Shown here piece after piece: positions 25,994-34,060 of a DNA stretch of 64,000 nucleotides. Origin of the DNA: Microbacterium capsulatum (lineage in GTDB: Bacteria > Actinomycetota > Actinomycetes > Actinomycetales > Microbacteriaceae); assembly GCF_030865425.1 (NCBI RefSeq), contig NZ_JAVFCB010000003.1, positions 301,153-365,152 on the forward strand, written 5' to 3'. The notes under the pieces were generated by a model. It was not told the DNA's origin. It was given only the letters and a program-made list of their open reading frames with translations, and ran no database searches. The translations under genes were made by a program, and so were the position numbers. Numbering within the stretch: the first letter of the stretch is position 1; each line of letters begins with the position of its first letter.

Positions 25994-26848
25994 ATGACAA
26001 CCGACACCGACGACGTGGTCGTCTACGAGGTGCGCGGCCCGGTCGCATTCGTCCGGCTGAACCGGCCGCAGTACCGCAACGCGCAGAACTCGCGCGTCAC
26101 CTACGCGCTCGACGCCGCCTTCCGCACCGCTGTGGACGACGACGACATCAAGGTCATCGTTCTCGCCGGCAACGGCGACCACTTCTGCGCGGGGCACGAC
26201 ATCGGCACCCCCGACCGCGACATCGACAAGAGCTTCGAGCGCCAGGCGGTGATCTGGTGGGACCACGTCGGCGCCGAGGGCGTCGACGCGCGGTTCGCGC
26301 GGGAGTCCGAGGTGTACCTCGGCATGTGCCGCCGCTGGCGCGAGATCCCCAAACCCGTGATCGCGATGGTGCAGGGCGCCTGCATCGCGGGCGGCCTCAT
26401 GCTGGCGTGGTCCTGCGACTTCATCGTCGCGTCCGAGGACGCGTTCTTCCAGGATCCGGTGGTGCGCATGGGCATCCCCGGCGTCGAGTTCTTCGCGCAT
26501 CCGTGGGTCACCAACCCGCGCGCGGCGAAGGAGATGCTCTACACCGGCGACCGGATGCCCGCCGCTCGCGCGTACGAGCTCGGCATGGTCAACCACGTCG
26601 TGCCGCGCGCCGAGCTGGAGGAGCGCACGGTCGCGATCGCCGAGCGGATCGCCGCGATGCCGCGTCTCGGCCTCGCCCTGACGAAGAAGGCCGTCAACCA
26701 GGCGGAGGATCTGCAGGGCATGCGCGCCGGCATGGACTCCGTGTTCGGGTTGCACCACGCCGCCCATGCGCACAACGCCGAAGTGCAGGGCGATTCGCTC
26801 GCCGGCGTCGGCATCCGCTCGATCCGCGATGCGGGAGGCACCCGGTGA
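25994..26848 (+). CDS. enoyl-CoA hydratase of the steroid cluster
   Basis: A 284-residue crotonase-fold protein with the longer insert seen in hydratases of steroid and HIP clusters: GDHFCAGHDIGTPDRDID, GACIAGGLMLAWSCDFIVAS and GIPGVEFFAHPWVTNPRAAK. AGAGGAG lies six bases before ATG 25994; the longer upstream frame has no such site and would cross the operator. It heads the rightward operon ech-fadE31-fadE-fadE and overlaps fadE31 by GTGA. Likely hydrates the unsaturated side chain made by FadE30; an EchA13-type role is possible. Confidence 0.82.
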   Translation: MTTDTDDVVVYEVRGPVAFVRLNRPQYRNAQNSRVTYALDAAFRTAVDDDDIKVIVLAGNGDHFCAGHDIGTPDRDIDKSFERQAVIWWDHVGAEGVDARFARESEVYLGMCRRWREIPKPVIAMVQGACIAGGLMLAWSCDFIVASEDAFFQDPVVRMGIPGVEFFAHPWVTNPRAAKEMLYTGDRMPAARAYELGMVNHVVPRAELEERTVAIAERIAAMPRLGLALTKKAVNQAEDLQGMRAGMDSVFGLHHAAHAHNAEVQGDSLAGVGIRSIRDAGGTR

Positions 26849-28017
26849 ACCTCGATCTGTCCCCGGAGCAGGAGGCCTTCGCCGCCGAGGCGCGCGCGTG
26901 GCTGGCGGAGAACGTGCCTGCCGAGCGGCTGCCGTCGATGGACGCGGCTGAGGGCTTCCACGCCCACCGCGCGTGGGAGGCCCGGCTCGCCGAGGGCGGC
27001 TGGTCCGTCGTCTCCTGGCCCGCGCAGTACGGCGGCCGCGAGGGCGGGCTCGTCGAGTGGGTGCTCTTCGAGGAGGAGTACTACCGCTCGGGAGCACCGA
27101 CCCGGGTCGCGCAGAACGGCATCTCCCTGCTCGCGCCGATCATCTTCGAGCACGGCACGCAGGCGCAGCGCGACCGCTATCTGCCCGACATGGCGGACGG
27201 CACGACCATCTGGGCGCAGGCCTGGTCGGAGCCCGGTGCCGGCAGCGACCTCGCCGCGATCCGCAGCACCGCGCGACGCGACGACGTGCGCGGCGGCTGG
27301 GTGCTGAACGGTCAGAAGATCTGGAGCTCGCGCGCCGTGTGGGCCGACCGCGGATTCGGGCTGTTCCGCTCCGACCCCGAGGCGGATCGCCACCGCGGCC
27401 TCACGTACTTCCTGTTCCCGCTCGACGCCCCGGGGATCACCGTCCGCCCGATCGAGCAGCTCGACGGCGGGACCGGGTTCGCGGAGATCTTCTTCGACGA
27501 CGTGTTCGTGGCGGACGAGGATGTACTGGGCGCGCCCGGCGACGGCTGGCGGGTCGCGATGAGCACCGCCGGCAACGAGCGGGGGCTCTCGCTGCGCTCC
27601 CCCGGCCGCTTCCTCGCCGCCGCCGACCGGCTCACCGCCCTGTGGCAGGAGGAGGGCGCGCACGAGCCGTCCGCCGAGGACGCCGTGGTGGACGCCTGGA
27701 TCGGCGCCGAGGCGTACCGTCTGTTCACCTGGAACACCGTCAGCCGCATGCTGGAGGGCGCGGACGTGGGCGCCGAAGGCAGCATGAACAAGCTGTTCTG
27801 GTCCGCCCTCGACCTGCACATCCAGGAGACCGGCCTGCGACTGCTCGGCCCGCGCGCCGAGCTCCGCGGGCCCGACGCCCCGGACGACGGCCGTTGGGCG
27901 GAGGACTACGTGTTCGCCCTCGCCGGCCCGATCTACGCGGGCACCAACGAGATCCAGCGCAACATCGTCGCGGAGCGGATCCTCTCCCTCCCCCGCGGCG
28001 ACCGAAGGAGGTCATGA
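26845..28017 (+). CDS. fadE31: FadE31-like acyl-CoA dehydrogenase
   Basis: A 390-residue acyl-CoA dehydrogenase closely recalling FadE31 (Rv3562): AEGFHAHRAWEARLAEGGWS, SWPAQYGGREGGLVEWVLFE, IWAQAWSEPGAGSDLAAI, NGQKIWSSRAVWADRGFGLF and GDGWRVAMSTAGNERGLSLR. In Mycobacterium FadE31 pairs with the smaller FadE32 or FadE33 as a heterotetramer, and two such partners follow here. GTG start overlaps the upstream stop. Acts late in C/D ring breakdown. Confidence 0.87.
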   Translation: MNLDLSPEQEAFAAEARAWLAENVPAERLPSMDAAEGFHAHRAWEARLAEGGWSVVSWPAQYGGREGGLVEWVLFEEEYYRSGAPTRVAQNGISLLAPIIFEHGTQAQRDRYLPDMADGTTIWAQAWSEPGAGSDLAAIRSTARRDDVRGGWVLNGQKIWSSRAVWADRGFGLFRSDPEADRHRGLTYFLFPLDAPGITVRPIEQLDGGTGFAEIFFDDVFVADEDVLGAPGDGWRVAMSTAGNERGLSLRSPGRFLAAADRLTALWQEEGAHEPSAEDAVVDAWIGAEAYRLFTWNTVSRMLEGADVGAEGSMNKLFWSALDLHIQETGLRLLGPRAELRGPDAPDDGRWAEDYVFALAGPIYAGTNEIQRNIVAERILSLPRGDRRRS

Positions 28018-28976
28018 TGCGCTTTCTCCCGACCGAGGAGCAGCAGGCGTTCGCGGACACCGTGGACGAGATCGTCGACGGGCTCGGCGGCACCGACATC
28101 CCGCAGGCCTGGTCCGCGGGCGACACCGCCCCGGGGCTCGCGCTCTGGCAGCAGTTCGCCGAGCTGGGCCTGGGCGGTCTGCGCATCGCGGAGGACGACG
28201 GCGGGCTCGGCGGCAGCGCCGTGGACCTCGCGGTCGTGTTCGAGCGGCTCGGCTACCACGCCGTGCCCGGCCCGTACCTGGAGAGCGTCGCGCTGCTCCC
28301 CCGCCTCGTCGACGCCGGCACCCGGGCCGAACTCGCCGCGGGCGCGGTCGCGACGGCGGCGGTCGAGGGGGTCGCGCCCTACGCCCAGGACGCGGATGCG
28401 GCGGCCTTGCGCTTCGCGATCGACGCGGGATCCATCGGCGCGGCGGAGGCCGGCGCCCGGATCGAGTCCCTCTCGGGCCTGCGCCGGCTGAGCCCGCTCA
28501 CGGCGAGCGGAGAGCGGTCCCCGCTCGAGAGCGCCACGCTCGGTGCCGCGCTGGACGAGGCCACCCTCGCTGCCTCCGCCCTCCTGCTCGGAGCCGGCGA
28601 GCGGCTCCTGCACGAGGCGGTCGAGTACGCGAAGATCCGCGAGCAGTTCGGACGCCCGATCGGCGAGTACCAGGCGCTCAAGCACCAGCTCGCGGACGTG
28701 CGCGTGGCCCTGAGCTTCGCGCGCCCGCTGGTGCACGCGGCCGCACTCGCGATCGACACCCCGACTGCGGGACGCGACGTCTCGGCCGCCAAGGTCGCCG
28801 CAGGGGCCGCGGCCCGCCGCGCGGCCCGCACCTCGCTGCAGGTCCACGGCGCGATCGGCTACACGGCCGAGCACCCCGTGGGGCTGTGGATCGCGCTCGC
28901 CCCCGTGCTCGACGCCGCCTGGGGCACCCCCACCTTCCACCGCGCGCGGGTGGCCCGCGCGCTCACCCGAGCCTGA
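28017..28976 (+). CDS. FadE32/33-like acyl-CoA dehydrogenase subunit
   Basis: A 319-residue protein, the short length of FadE32 (319) and FadE33 (318). It keeps the second ACAD signature half, YAKIREQFGRPIGEYQALKH and QVHGAIGYTAEHPVGLW, but has a shortened middle domain. Two ATGs are adjacent: that at 28014 is two bases from GGAGG, that at 28017 has five bases and is preferred. It should form a mixed complex with FadE31. Which of FadE32 or FadE33 it matches cannot be told by eye. Confidence 0.8.
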   Translation: MRFLPTEEQQAFADTVDEIVDGLGGTDIPQAWSAGDTAPGLALWQQFAELGLGGLRIAEDDGGLGGSAVDLAVVFERLGYHAVPGPYLESVALLPRLVDAGTRAELAAGAVATAAVEGVAPYAQDADAAALRFAIDAGSIGAAEAGARIESLSGLRRLSPLTASGERSPLESATLGAALDEATLAASALLLGAGERLLHEAVEYAKIREQFGRPIGEYQALKHQLADVRVALSFARPLVHAAALAIDTPTAGRDVSAAKVAAGAAARRAARTSLQVHGAIGYTAEHPVGLWIALAPVLDAAWGTPTFHRARVARALTRA

Positions 28977-28989
28977 CCGGAGCATCGCC

Positions 28990-30090
28990 ATGCGATTCGA
29001 CCTGACCGAGGAGCAGGAGGAGCTCGCGTCGATGCTGCGCACGCTGCTCCAGCAGCGCTCCGACAGCGCCGCCGTGCGCGCCGCGATGACGAGCGCGCAG
29101 GGATACGACCCGCAGCTGTGGCGGGTGCTCTGCGAGGAGATCGGCGCCGCGTCGCTCGCGATCCCGGAGGAGTTCGGCGGATCCGGGTTCTCCTCCGCCG
29201 AGACCCATCTCGTGCTCGAGGCCCTCGGCTACGCGCTCACGCCGTCGCCGTTCCTCGGCTCGGCCGTGATGGCCGCCCAGGCCCTGCTGCTCGCCAGGGA
29301 CGAGGACGCCTGCGAGCGTCTGCTCCCCGGCATCGCCGATGGGTCCGTGATCGCCGCGCTCGCCTGGGCGGACGCGGACGGGAGCTGGGCGCCCGAATCC
29401 GTCGCGGTGACCGCCGAGCCGGCGGGCGAGGCTTGGGTCCTGTCCGGGCAGACTCCGCTCGTGCTGTACGGCGCGCAGGCCGACGTGCTGCTCGCAATCG
29501 CGCGGACGCAGGACGGCCCCGCGCTGTTCGAGGTGACGGGCGACCCGGAGCGCACCGACACCCCGGCGGTGGATCCGACCCTGCGCTTCGCGAACGTGCG
29601 CTTCGCGCGCACGGCGGCGCGCCTGCTCGCCGTCGGCGATGACGCCCGGTTCGACGTGCTGCGCGACCGCGTGCTGACGGCGATCACCGCGCTGCAGGTG
29701 GGGACGGCGGCCCGCGGCCTCGACATGACCGTCGAGTACGCCGGCCAGCGCGTGCAGTTCGGCCGCGCGATCGGATCCTTCCAGGCGCTCAAGCACCGCA
29801 TGGCCGACATGCACGTCGAGCTCGAGACGGCGCGCACCACGTCCCGCGCGGCCTGCTGGGCCTCGGCGAACGACGCCGCCGAGCTCGCCGACCTCGCCCC
29901 TCTCGCGAAGGCGCGCTGCTCCGAGGCCCTGAACCGCATCGCGGGCGAGACGATCCAGCTGCACGGCGGCATCGCGATCACCTGGGAGCACGACGCCCAC
30001 CTGGTCTTCAAGCGCGCTCACGCCACCGCCCAGCTGCTCGGCGATCCGGATGCGCAGCGCCGCCGGATCCAGGACGCGCTCGCACTCTGA
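28990..30090 (+). CDS. FadE32/33-like acyl-CoA dehydrogenase
   Basis: A 366-residue acyl-CoA dehydrogenase with FTEEQ-type N-terminus (FDLTEEQEELASMLRTLL), IPEEFGGSGFSSAETHLVLE, YAGQRVQFGRAIGSFQALKH and the C-terminal IQLHGGIAITWEHDAHL. Longer than the 319-residue neighbour but of the same subgroup. It is the last gene of the four-gene operon and is followed by a strong hairpin. Probably the second partner of FadE31. Confidence 0.8.
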   Translation: MRFDLTEEQEELASMLRTLLQQRSDSAAVRAAMTSAQGYDPQLWRVLCEEIGAASLAIPEEFGGSGFSSAETHLVLEALGYALTPSPFLGSAVMAAQALLLARDEDACERLLPGIADGSVIAALAWADADGSWAPESVAVTAEPAGEAWVLSGQTPLVLYGAQADVLLAIARTQDGPALFEVTGDPERTDTPAVDPTLRFANVRFARTAARLLAVGDDARFDVLRDRVLTAITALQVGTAARGLDMTVEYAGQRVQFGRAIGSFQALKHRMADMHVELETARTTSRAACWASANDAAELADLAPLAKARCSEALNRIAGETIQLHGGIAITWEHDAHLVFKRAHATAQLLGDPDAQRRRIQDALAL

Positions 30091-30108
30091 CAGCGCCACC
30101 CTGCGGAA

Positions 30109-30139
30109 GAGGCCCCGGGAAACTGTTCCCCGGGGCCTC
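30109..30139. terminator. bidirectional terminator after the fadE operon
   Basis: An 11-bp perfect stem GAGGCCCCGGG (30109-30119) and CCCGGGGCCTC (30129-30139) with a 9-base loop, between convergent genes. Confidence 0.75.
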
Positions 30140-30163
30140 ACGTCCGTGCGGCGTGCCGTCGGC

Positions 30164-30901
30164 TCAGGCGATCTGGCCGCCGTCGATGACGAACTCGTGC
30201 CCGGTGCAGTAGCTGCTCGCGTCGCTGGCGAGGAACGCGACCAGGCGCGAGACCTCCTCCGGGCGCCCCGCCCGCGGAATCGGGATCGTGGTGATGAAGC
30301 CGGTCCCCTGCCGGGTCTCCTCGCTGATCATCGGGGTGTCGACCGCACCGGGGCAGATCGTGTTGACCCGGATGCCGTGCGGTCCGTACTCCCGGGCGAC
30401 CGAGCGGGAGGCCCCGATCAGGCCCCACTTCGACGCCGCGTACGGGACGCGGTTCGCGTAGCCGGCGAGCCCTGCGGTGGAGGAGATGTTCACGATCGAG
30501 CCGCCGTGCTCGCGCATCAGCGGGAGCACGGCCTGCATCCCCAGCATCGGCCCGACGAGGTTGACGTCGAGGGTGAGCCGGATCGTCTGCTCCGTCGTGT
30601 CGGCGAGAGGACCGGTCGGGCAGATGCCGGCGTTGTTGACGAGCACGTCCACCTGTCCGAACGCCTCGCGGGTCGCGGTCATCACCTGTTCCCACGCGGC
30701 CGGCGACGAGACGTCGTGCGCGAGGCCGATCGCGTCCCCGAGCTCGGCGGCCAGAGCCTCGACGCCCGCGGCGTCCATGTCCGTGAGGACGAGACGGGCG
30801 CCGAGGTCGTGCAGCAGCCGGGCGTGCGCCCGGCCCTGTCCGCCGGCGGCGCCGGTGAGGACGACGACGCGCCCGGAGAGGTCGATGACGGGTGCGGTCA
30901 T
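30164..30901 (-). CDS. short-chain dehydrogenase/reductase (SDR), hydroxysteroid dehydrogenase-like
   Basis: A 245-residue classical SDR: TGAAGGQGRAHARLLHDLGA, NNAGICPTG, Ser in VNISSTAGLAG, YAASK, and FVIDGGQIA at the end. This subgroup contains 3-alpha/20-beta-hydroxysteroid dehydrogenases. The ATG at 30901 has AGGAG seven bases upstream. Divergent from the VOC gene across the operator at 30983. Exact substrate unknown. Confidence 0.85.
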   Translation of the reverse strand: MTAPVIDLSGRVVVLTGAAGGQGRAHARLLHDLGARLVLTDMDAAGVEALAAELGDAIGLAHDVSSPAAWEQVMTATREAFGQVDVLVNNAGICPTGPLADTTEQTIRLTLDVNLVGPMLGMQAVLPLMREHGGSIVNISSTAGLAGYANRVPYAASKWGLIGASRSVAREYGPHGIRVNTICPGAVDTPMISEETRQGTGFITTIPIPRAGRPEEVSRLVAFLASDASSYCTGHEFVIDGGQIA

Positions 30902-30971
30902 GGATGTGCTCCTGTTCTTGCGTGCTTCTTCATGATGGGGTCCTGGTCGATGCACCCCGTCGCAGGCAGGG

Positions 30972-31001
30972 TTGAGCGGATGACCGAGCAAGCATTAGGT
31001 T
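30972..31001 (+). promoter_or_regulatory. leaderless promoter of the VOC gene with operator (site 6)
   Basis: TTGAGC (30972-30977), 18 bp, TAGGTT (30996-31001), then seven bases to ATG 31009. Operator ACCGAGCAAGCATTAGGT (30983-31000) fills the spacer and most of the -10. Transcription would start at or next to the ATG. Confidence 0.6.
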
Positions 31002-31008
31002 GAGCCGC

Positions 31009-31449
31009 ATGCAGAGACTCCACCACATCGGGCTCACGGTCAGCGACACCGCGACCGCGCTGGACTTCTACCGCGCCCTCACGGACGGCGACGTCATCGG
31101 CCCGCTCGTGAAGAAGGGCCCGGCCGTCGAGGCCGCCGTCGGGCATCCGGGCGTCGAGATCCTGCTGACCTACCTCACCCTTCCCGACGGGGATGCGGTG
31201 ATCGAGCTCGTCGAATACCGCGGTGGCTCCGGTGCGCGGATCGTTCCGGACAACGGGGCGGCGGGGGCGGCCCATCCTGCCCTCACAGTGAACGACATGG
31301 CCGCGTCGCTCGCGCGCGTCGAGGCACTGGGCTACCGGGCACTGTCGGCGCCGATGACCGCCACCGCGGGCCCGATCGACGGGTGGCGCTACGTCTATGT
31401 CGTGGGGCCGGACGACGTCAGGGTGGAGCTGCTCGAGCCGCCGCACTGA
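31009..31449 (+). CDS. VOC-superfamily (glyoxalase/epimerase-like) protein
   Basis: A 146-residue vicinal oxygen chelate protein with two beta-alpha-beta-beta-beta units. Metal-ligand candidates follow the usual His, Glu, His, Glu spacing: HHIGLTVSD, VIELVEY, AAHPALTV and RVELLEPP. Fold and length suit methylmalonyl-CoA epimerase or glyoxalase-type enzymes; a role with a CoA ester or cyclic ketone of the pathway is inferred. ATG 31009 has no ribosome site and follows a -10-like TAGGTT by seven bases, so the message looks leaderless; a TTG at 31000 is an alternative. Confidence 0.75.
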   Translation: MQRLHHIGLTVSDTATALDFYRALTDGDVIGPLVKKGPAVEAAVGHPGVEILLTYLTLPDGDAVIELVEYRGGSGARIVPDNGAAGAAHPALTVNDMAASLARVEALGYRALSAPMTATAGPIDGWRYVYVVGPDDVRVELLEPPH

Positions 31450-31587
31450 GCCGGGCCGGCGGAGGGGGCGCGAGCTCGTGCCCGACCTCGTGAGGCGTCG
31501 AGCAAGCGGGACACCGCTGTTCATGCGTCCTCCTCGACGGAACCGGCGGACGTCGCACGTCCGCGCCATCGTCATGCTAGCCTGGAA

Positions 31588-31605
31588 ACCAAACAAGCGC
31601 TAGGT
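31588..31605. promoter_or_regulatory. island operator before ipdA copy 2 (site 7)
   Basis: ACCAAACAAGCGCTAGGT, 56 bases before ATG 31661. It includes AACAAGCGCTAGGT, one mismatch from the KstR2 box; TAGGTC at its right end may serve as -10. Confidence 0.75.
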
Positions 31606-31660
31606 CGCTCGGATCGACTCCGGAGGCCTGGGCCATCGCAGAGTCGCGAGAGGGAGCAGG

Positions 31661-32527
31661 ATGCCCGACAAGCTGATGACGATCGACGAGGCCGTCTCGT
31701 CGATCGAGAGCAGGATGACGATAGGCATCGGCGGGTGGGGGTCGCGCCGCAAGCCGATGGCCCTGGTCCGCGCACTGCTGCGCACCGACATCACCGACCT
31801 GACCGTCGTCGCGTTCGGCGGGCCGGACGTCGGCCTCCTCGCCGCAGCCGGCCGGATCCGCCGCCTCGTGTACGGCTTCGTCACCCTCGACAGCATCCCG
31901 CTGGATCCCCTCTTCACGCAGGCGCGGGAGCGCGGCGACCTCGAGATCGAGGAGTACGACGAGGGCATGTTCGTCGCCGGTCTGCGCGCCGCCGCCCAGC
32001 GCCTGGAGTTCCTGCCGATCCGCGCCGGCCTCGGGTCCGACGTGCTGCCGGCCAACCCGCATCTGAGGACGGTCGCGTCTCCCTACGGCGACGACGTCTA
32101 CGTGGCCATGCCGGCCCTGCCTCTGGACGTCTCACTCGTGCACATGAACCGGGTGGACGAGCGCGGCAACGCCCAGTTCCTGGGCCCGGACCCCTACTTC
32201 GACGATCTGTTCGCGATGGCGTCGCAGCGCACCATCGTCTCCGCCGAGAAGGTGGTCCCCACCGAGAACCTGCTGGACGAGGGATCCTTCCACACGATGC
32301 TGTTCAGCCGGATGTACGTCGACGGCGTCGTCGAGGCACCGAACGGCGCGCACTTCACCGGCTGCGAACCGGATTACGACCGCGACGAGGCCTTCCAGCG
32401 CCACTACGCCGCCGCCGCGAAGGACCCCGCCGCCTGGGCCGCGTTCGCCGAGACGTTCCTCGGCATCGACGAGACCGCGTATCAGGCCGCCGTCGCCCGC
32501 TTCCACGCCTCCCAGGGAGAGTCATGA
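31661..32527 (+). CDS. ipdA: IpdA-like CoA-transferase family subunit alpha, copy 2
   Basis: A 288-residue IpdA. MPDKLMTIDEAVSS, MTIGIGGWGSRRKPMALVRA, YGFVTLDSIPLDPLF, EYDEGMFVAGLRAAAQRLEF, LPIRAGLGSDV and the C-terminal FQRHYAAAAKDPAAWAAF are closer to M. tuberculosis IpdA (Rv3551) than copy 1. The pair with ipdB (ATGA overlap) would form the ring-C hydrolase. It has its own operator and stands between the fadE operon and the kstR2-like gene, separate from the echA20-ipdABC operon. Confidence 0.9.
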   Translation: MPDKLMTIDEAVSSIESRMTIGIGGWGSRRKPMALVRALLRTDITDLTVVAFGGPDVGLLAAAGRIRRLVYGFVTLDSIPLDPLFTQARERGDLEIEEYDEGMFVAGLRAAAQRLEFLPIRAGLGSDVLPANPHLRTVASPYGDDVYVAMPALPLDVSLVHMNRVDERGNAQFLGPDPYFDDLFAMASQRTIVSAEKVVPTENLLDEGSFHTMLFSRMYVDGVVEAPNGAHFTGCEPDYDRDEAFQRHYAAAAKDPAAWAAFAETFLGIDETAYQAAVARFHASQGES

Positions 32528-33282
32528 CCAGCGCCGCCACCCACGCCGAAATCTGCATCGCCGCGTGCGCCGACACCTACCGCGAGTCCGGCGAGGTCCT
32601 CGCGCACGCCGTCGGCATCGTGCCGACCCTCGGCGCCCGCCTGGCGAAGCTCACGAGCGCGCCCGACATCGTGCTCACCGACGGCGAGGCGTTCCTGATG
32701 GCCGAGCCCCCGCCCCTCGGCCGCTCGGCGGCCGCCGGGGGCATCATCGAGAGCTGGGCGCCGTTCCGGAGGATCTTCGACATCCTCGCCACCGGCCGCC
32801 GGCAGAGCCTCATGGGCGCCAGCCAGATCGACAGCCACGGCAACCAGAACATCTCCCTGATCGGCGACTGGGCGCGGCCGAAGCGCCAGCTCATCGGCGT
32901 GCGCGGCGCCCCCGGCAACACCGCCAATCACCGGGTGGACTACTGGGTCGCGCGGCACTCCGCGCGCGTCTTCGTGGAGAGAGTCGACATGGTGTCGGGC
33001 GTCGGCAACGACCGCGCCCGCGAGGTCGGATCCACGCTGCGCTTCCATCACCTCGGCGTGATCGTCACCGATCTCGCCGTCTTCGGCTACGACGCCGACG
33101 GACGCGTGCAGCTGCGCTCCATCCACCCCGGGATCTCCCCCGAGACGGTGCGCGAGAGCACCGGCTTCGAGATCGGCACCACGGACGTCCCCGCCACCCG
33201 CATCCCGGACGCGGAAGAGCTGCGCCTCATCCGCGAGGTCCTGGATCCGCGGAACCTGCGCTCCAAGGAAGTCCCGGACTGA
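32524..33282 (+). CDS. ipdB: IpdB-like CoA-transferase family subunit beta, copy 2
   Basis: A 252-residue IpdB: IVLTDGEAFLMAEPPPLGRS, MGASQIDSHGNQNISLIGDW, RQLIGVRGAPGNTANHRVDY, VFVERVDMVSGVGNDRAREV and SIHPGISPETVRESTGFEIG. GVRGAPGNTANH and the WAPFRRIFD segment match mycobacterial IpdB better than copy 1. Ends two bases before a perfect 16-bp hairpin shared with the convergent regulator gene. Confidence 0.9.
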   Translation: MTSAATHAEICIAACADTYRESGEVLAHAVGIVPTLGARLAKLTSAPDIVLTDGEAFLMAEPPPLGRSAAAGGIIESWAPFRRIFDILATGRRQSLMGASQIDSHGNQNISLIGDWARPKRQLIGVRGAPGNTANHRVDYWVARHSARVFVERVDMVSGVGNDRAREVGSTLRFHHLGVIVTDLAVFGYDADGRVQLRSIHPGISPETVRESTGFEIGTTDVPATRIPDAEELRLIREVLDPRNLRSKEVPD

Positions 33283-33284
33283 AC

Positions 33285-33322
33285 GACGGCGGGGCCGGAC
33301 GACTCCGTCCGGCCCCGCCGTC
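33285..33322. terminator. bidirectional terminator between ipdB copy 2 and kstR2-like gene
   Basis: A perfect 16-bp stem GACGGCGGGGCCGGAC (33285-33300) and GTCCGGCCCCGCCGTC (33307-33322) with loop GACTCC. Confidence 0.8.
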
Positions 33323-33329
33323 ACCACCG

Positions 33330-33941
33330 CTAGTCGGCGAGGAGGCCGTTGTGGAAGAGGTCGAGGTAGTGACCGCTGACGCTCTCCGCCGTGTGCCGGC
33401 CGCCCGGCCGGAACCAGCGCACCGTCGACCACAGCGAATCGCGCAGGAACCGGTACACGACGCCGACGTCCATGGAACCGCGGAACGCGCCGGCGGCCTG
33501 GCCCTCGCGGAGCACGGTCATCCACAGCGCCTCGATGCGCGAGGACTTCTCCTGCAGGAATTCGAAACCCGGCTGCGTCGCGAGGAAGGCCGACTCGTTC
33601 TGGTACAGCCCGACGGCATCCGGCTCGCGCTCGATGGTGAGGAACGAGTGCTGGACCAGGGCGTCGAACGTCTCCCGCGGGCTCGTGCCGGCGGACGCGA
33701 TCTCCTCGAACCGGGCGAGCAGCCCGTCCATGAAACTGCGCAGGATCTCCTCGAGGATCGCCTCCTTGGACGAGAAATGGTGGTAAAGACTTCCAGAGAG
33801 GATTCCCGCCTCGTCCGCGATGTCGCGCACGGTCGTCGCCGAGTATCCCTGAGACGCGATCAGCCGCGCGGCGATCGCAAGGATCTGGGTCCGGCGCACC
33901 GAGCTCTGGTCGGCACGTTCCGTTCGAGTGTTCATGGCCAT
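33330..33941 (-). CDS. kstR2: KstR2-like TetR-family repressor
   Basis: A 203-residue TetR protein. The helix-turn-helix ATTVRDIADEAGILSGSLYH, then HFSSKEAILEEILRSF, is nearly that of KstR2 (Rv3557c), and the C-terminal VYRFLRDSLWSTVRWFRPGG also matches that family. KstR2 represses the HIP regulon and is released by HIP-CoA. ATG 33941 has GGGGAG six bases upstream. An operator 22 bases before the start points to autoregulation. Divergent from fadD3, whose product would make the inducer. Confidence 0.9.
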   Translation of the reverse strand: MAMNTRTERADQSSVRRTQILAIAARLIASQGYSATTVRDIADEAGILSGSLYHHFSSKEAILEEILRSFMDGLLARFEEIASAGTSPRETFDALVQHSFLTIEREPDAVGLYQNESAFLATQPGFEFLQEKSSRIEALWMTVLREGQAAGAFRGSMDVGVVYRFLRDSLWSTVRWFRPGGRHTAESVSGHYLDLFHNGLLAD

Positions 33942-33962
33942 CCGGCTCTCCCCGATGAGTTG

Positions 33963-33976
33963 ATCAAGCGTTTGTT
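33963..33976. promoter_or_regulatory. KstR2-type operator between kstR2 and fadD3 (site 8)
   Basis: ATCAAGCGTTTGTT fits AnCAAGnnCTTGnT with one mismatch. A possible fadD3 promoter TTGTTC (33972-33977), 18 bp, ACGATA (33996-34001) overlaps its right end. Confidence 0.8.
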
Positions 33977-34060
33977 CAAATGTGCTCTTACCCCCACGAT
34001 ACGCCTCCACGACACGCCCGAATGCCGGAACACCCGGATTCCCCGCACGAAGGACCCCCG

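Noticed and set aside
19979..33282. Ordinary 3-oxoacid or glutaconate CoA-transferases
   Set aside because: GGWGSRRKPM and the other motifs, and the neighbouring HIP genes, identify the IpdAB hydrolase subgroup of the CoA-transferase fold.
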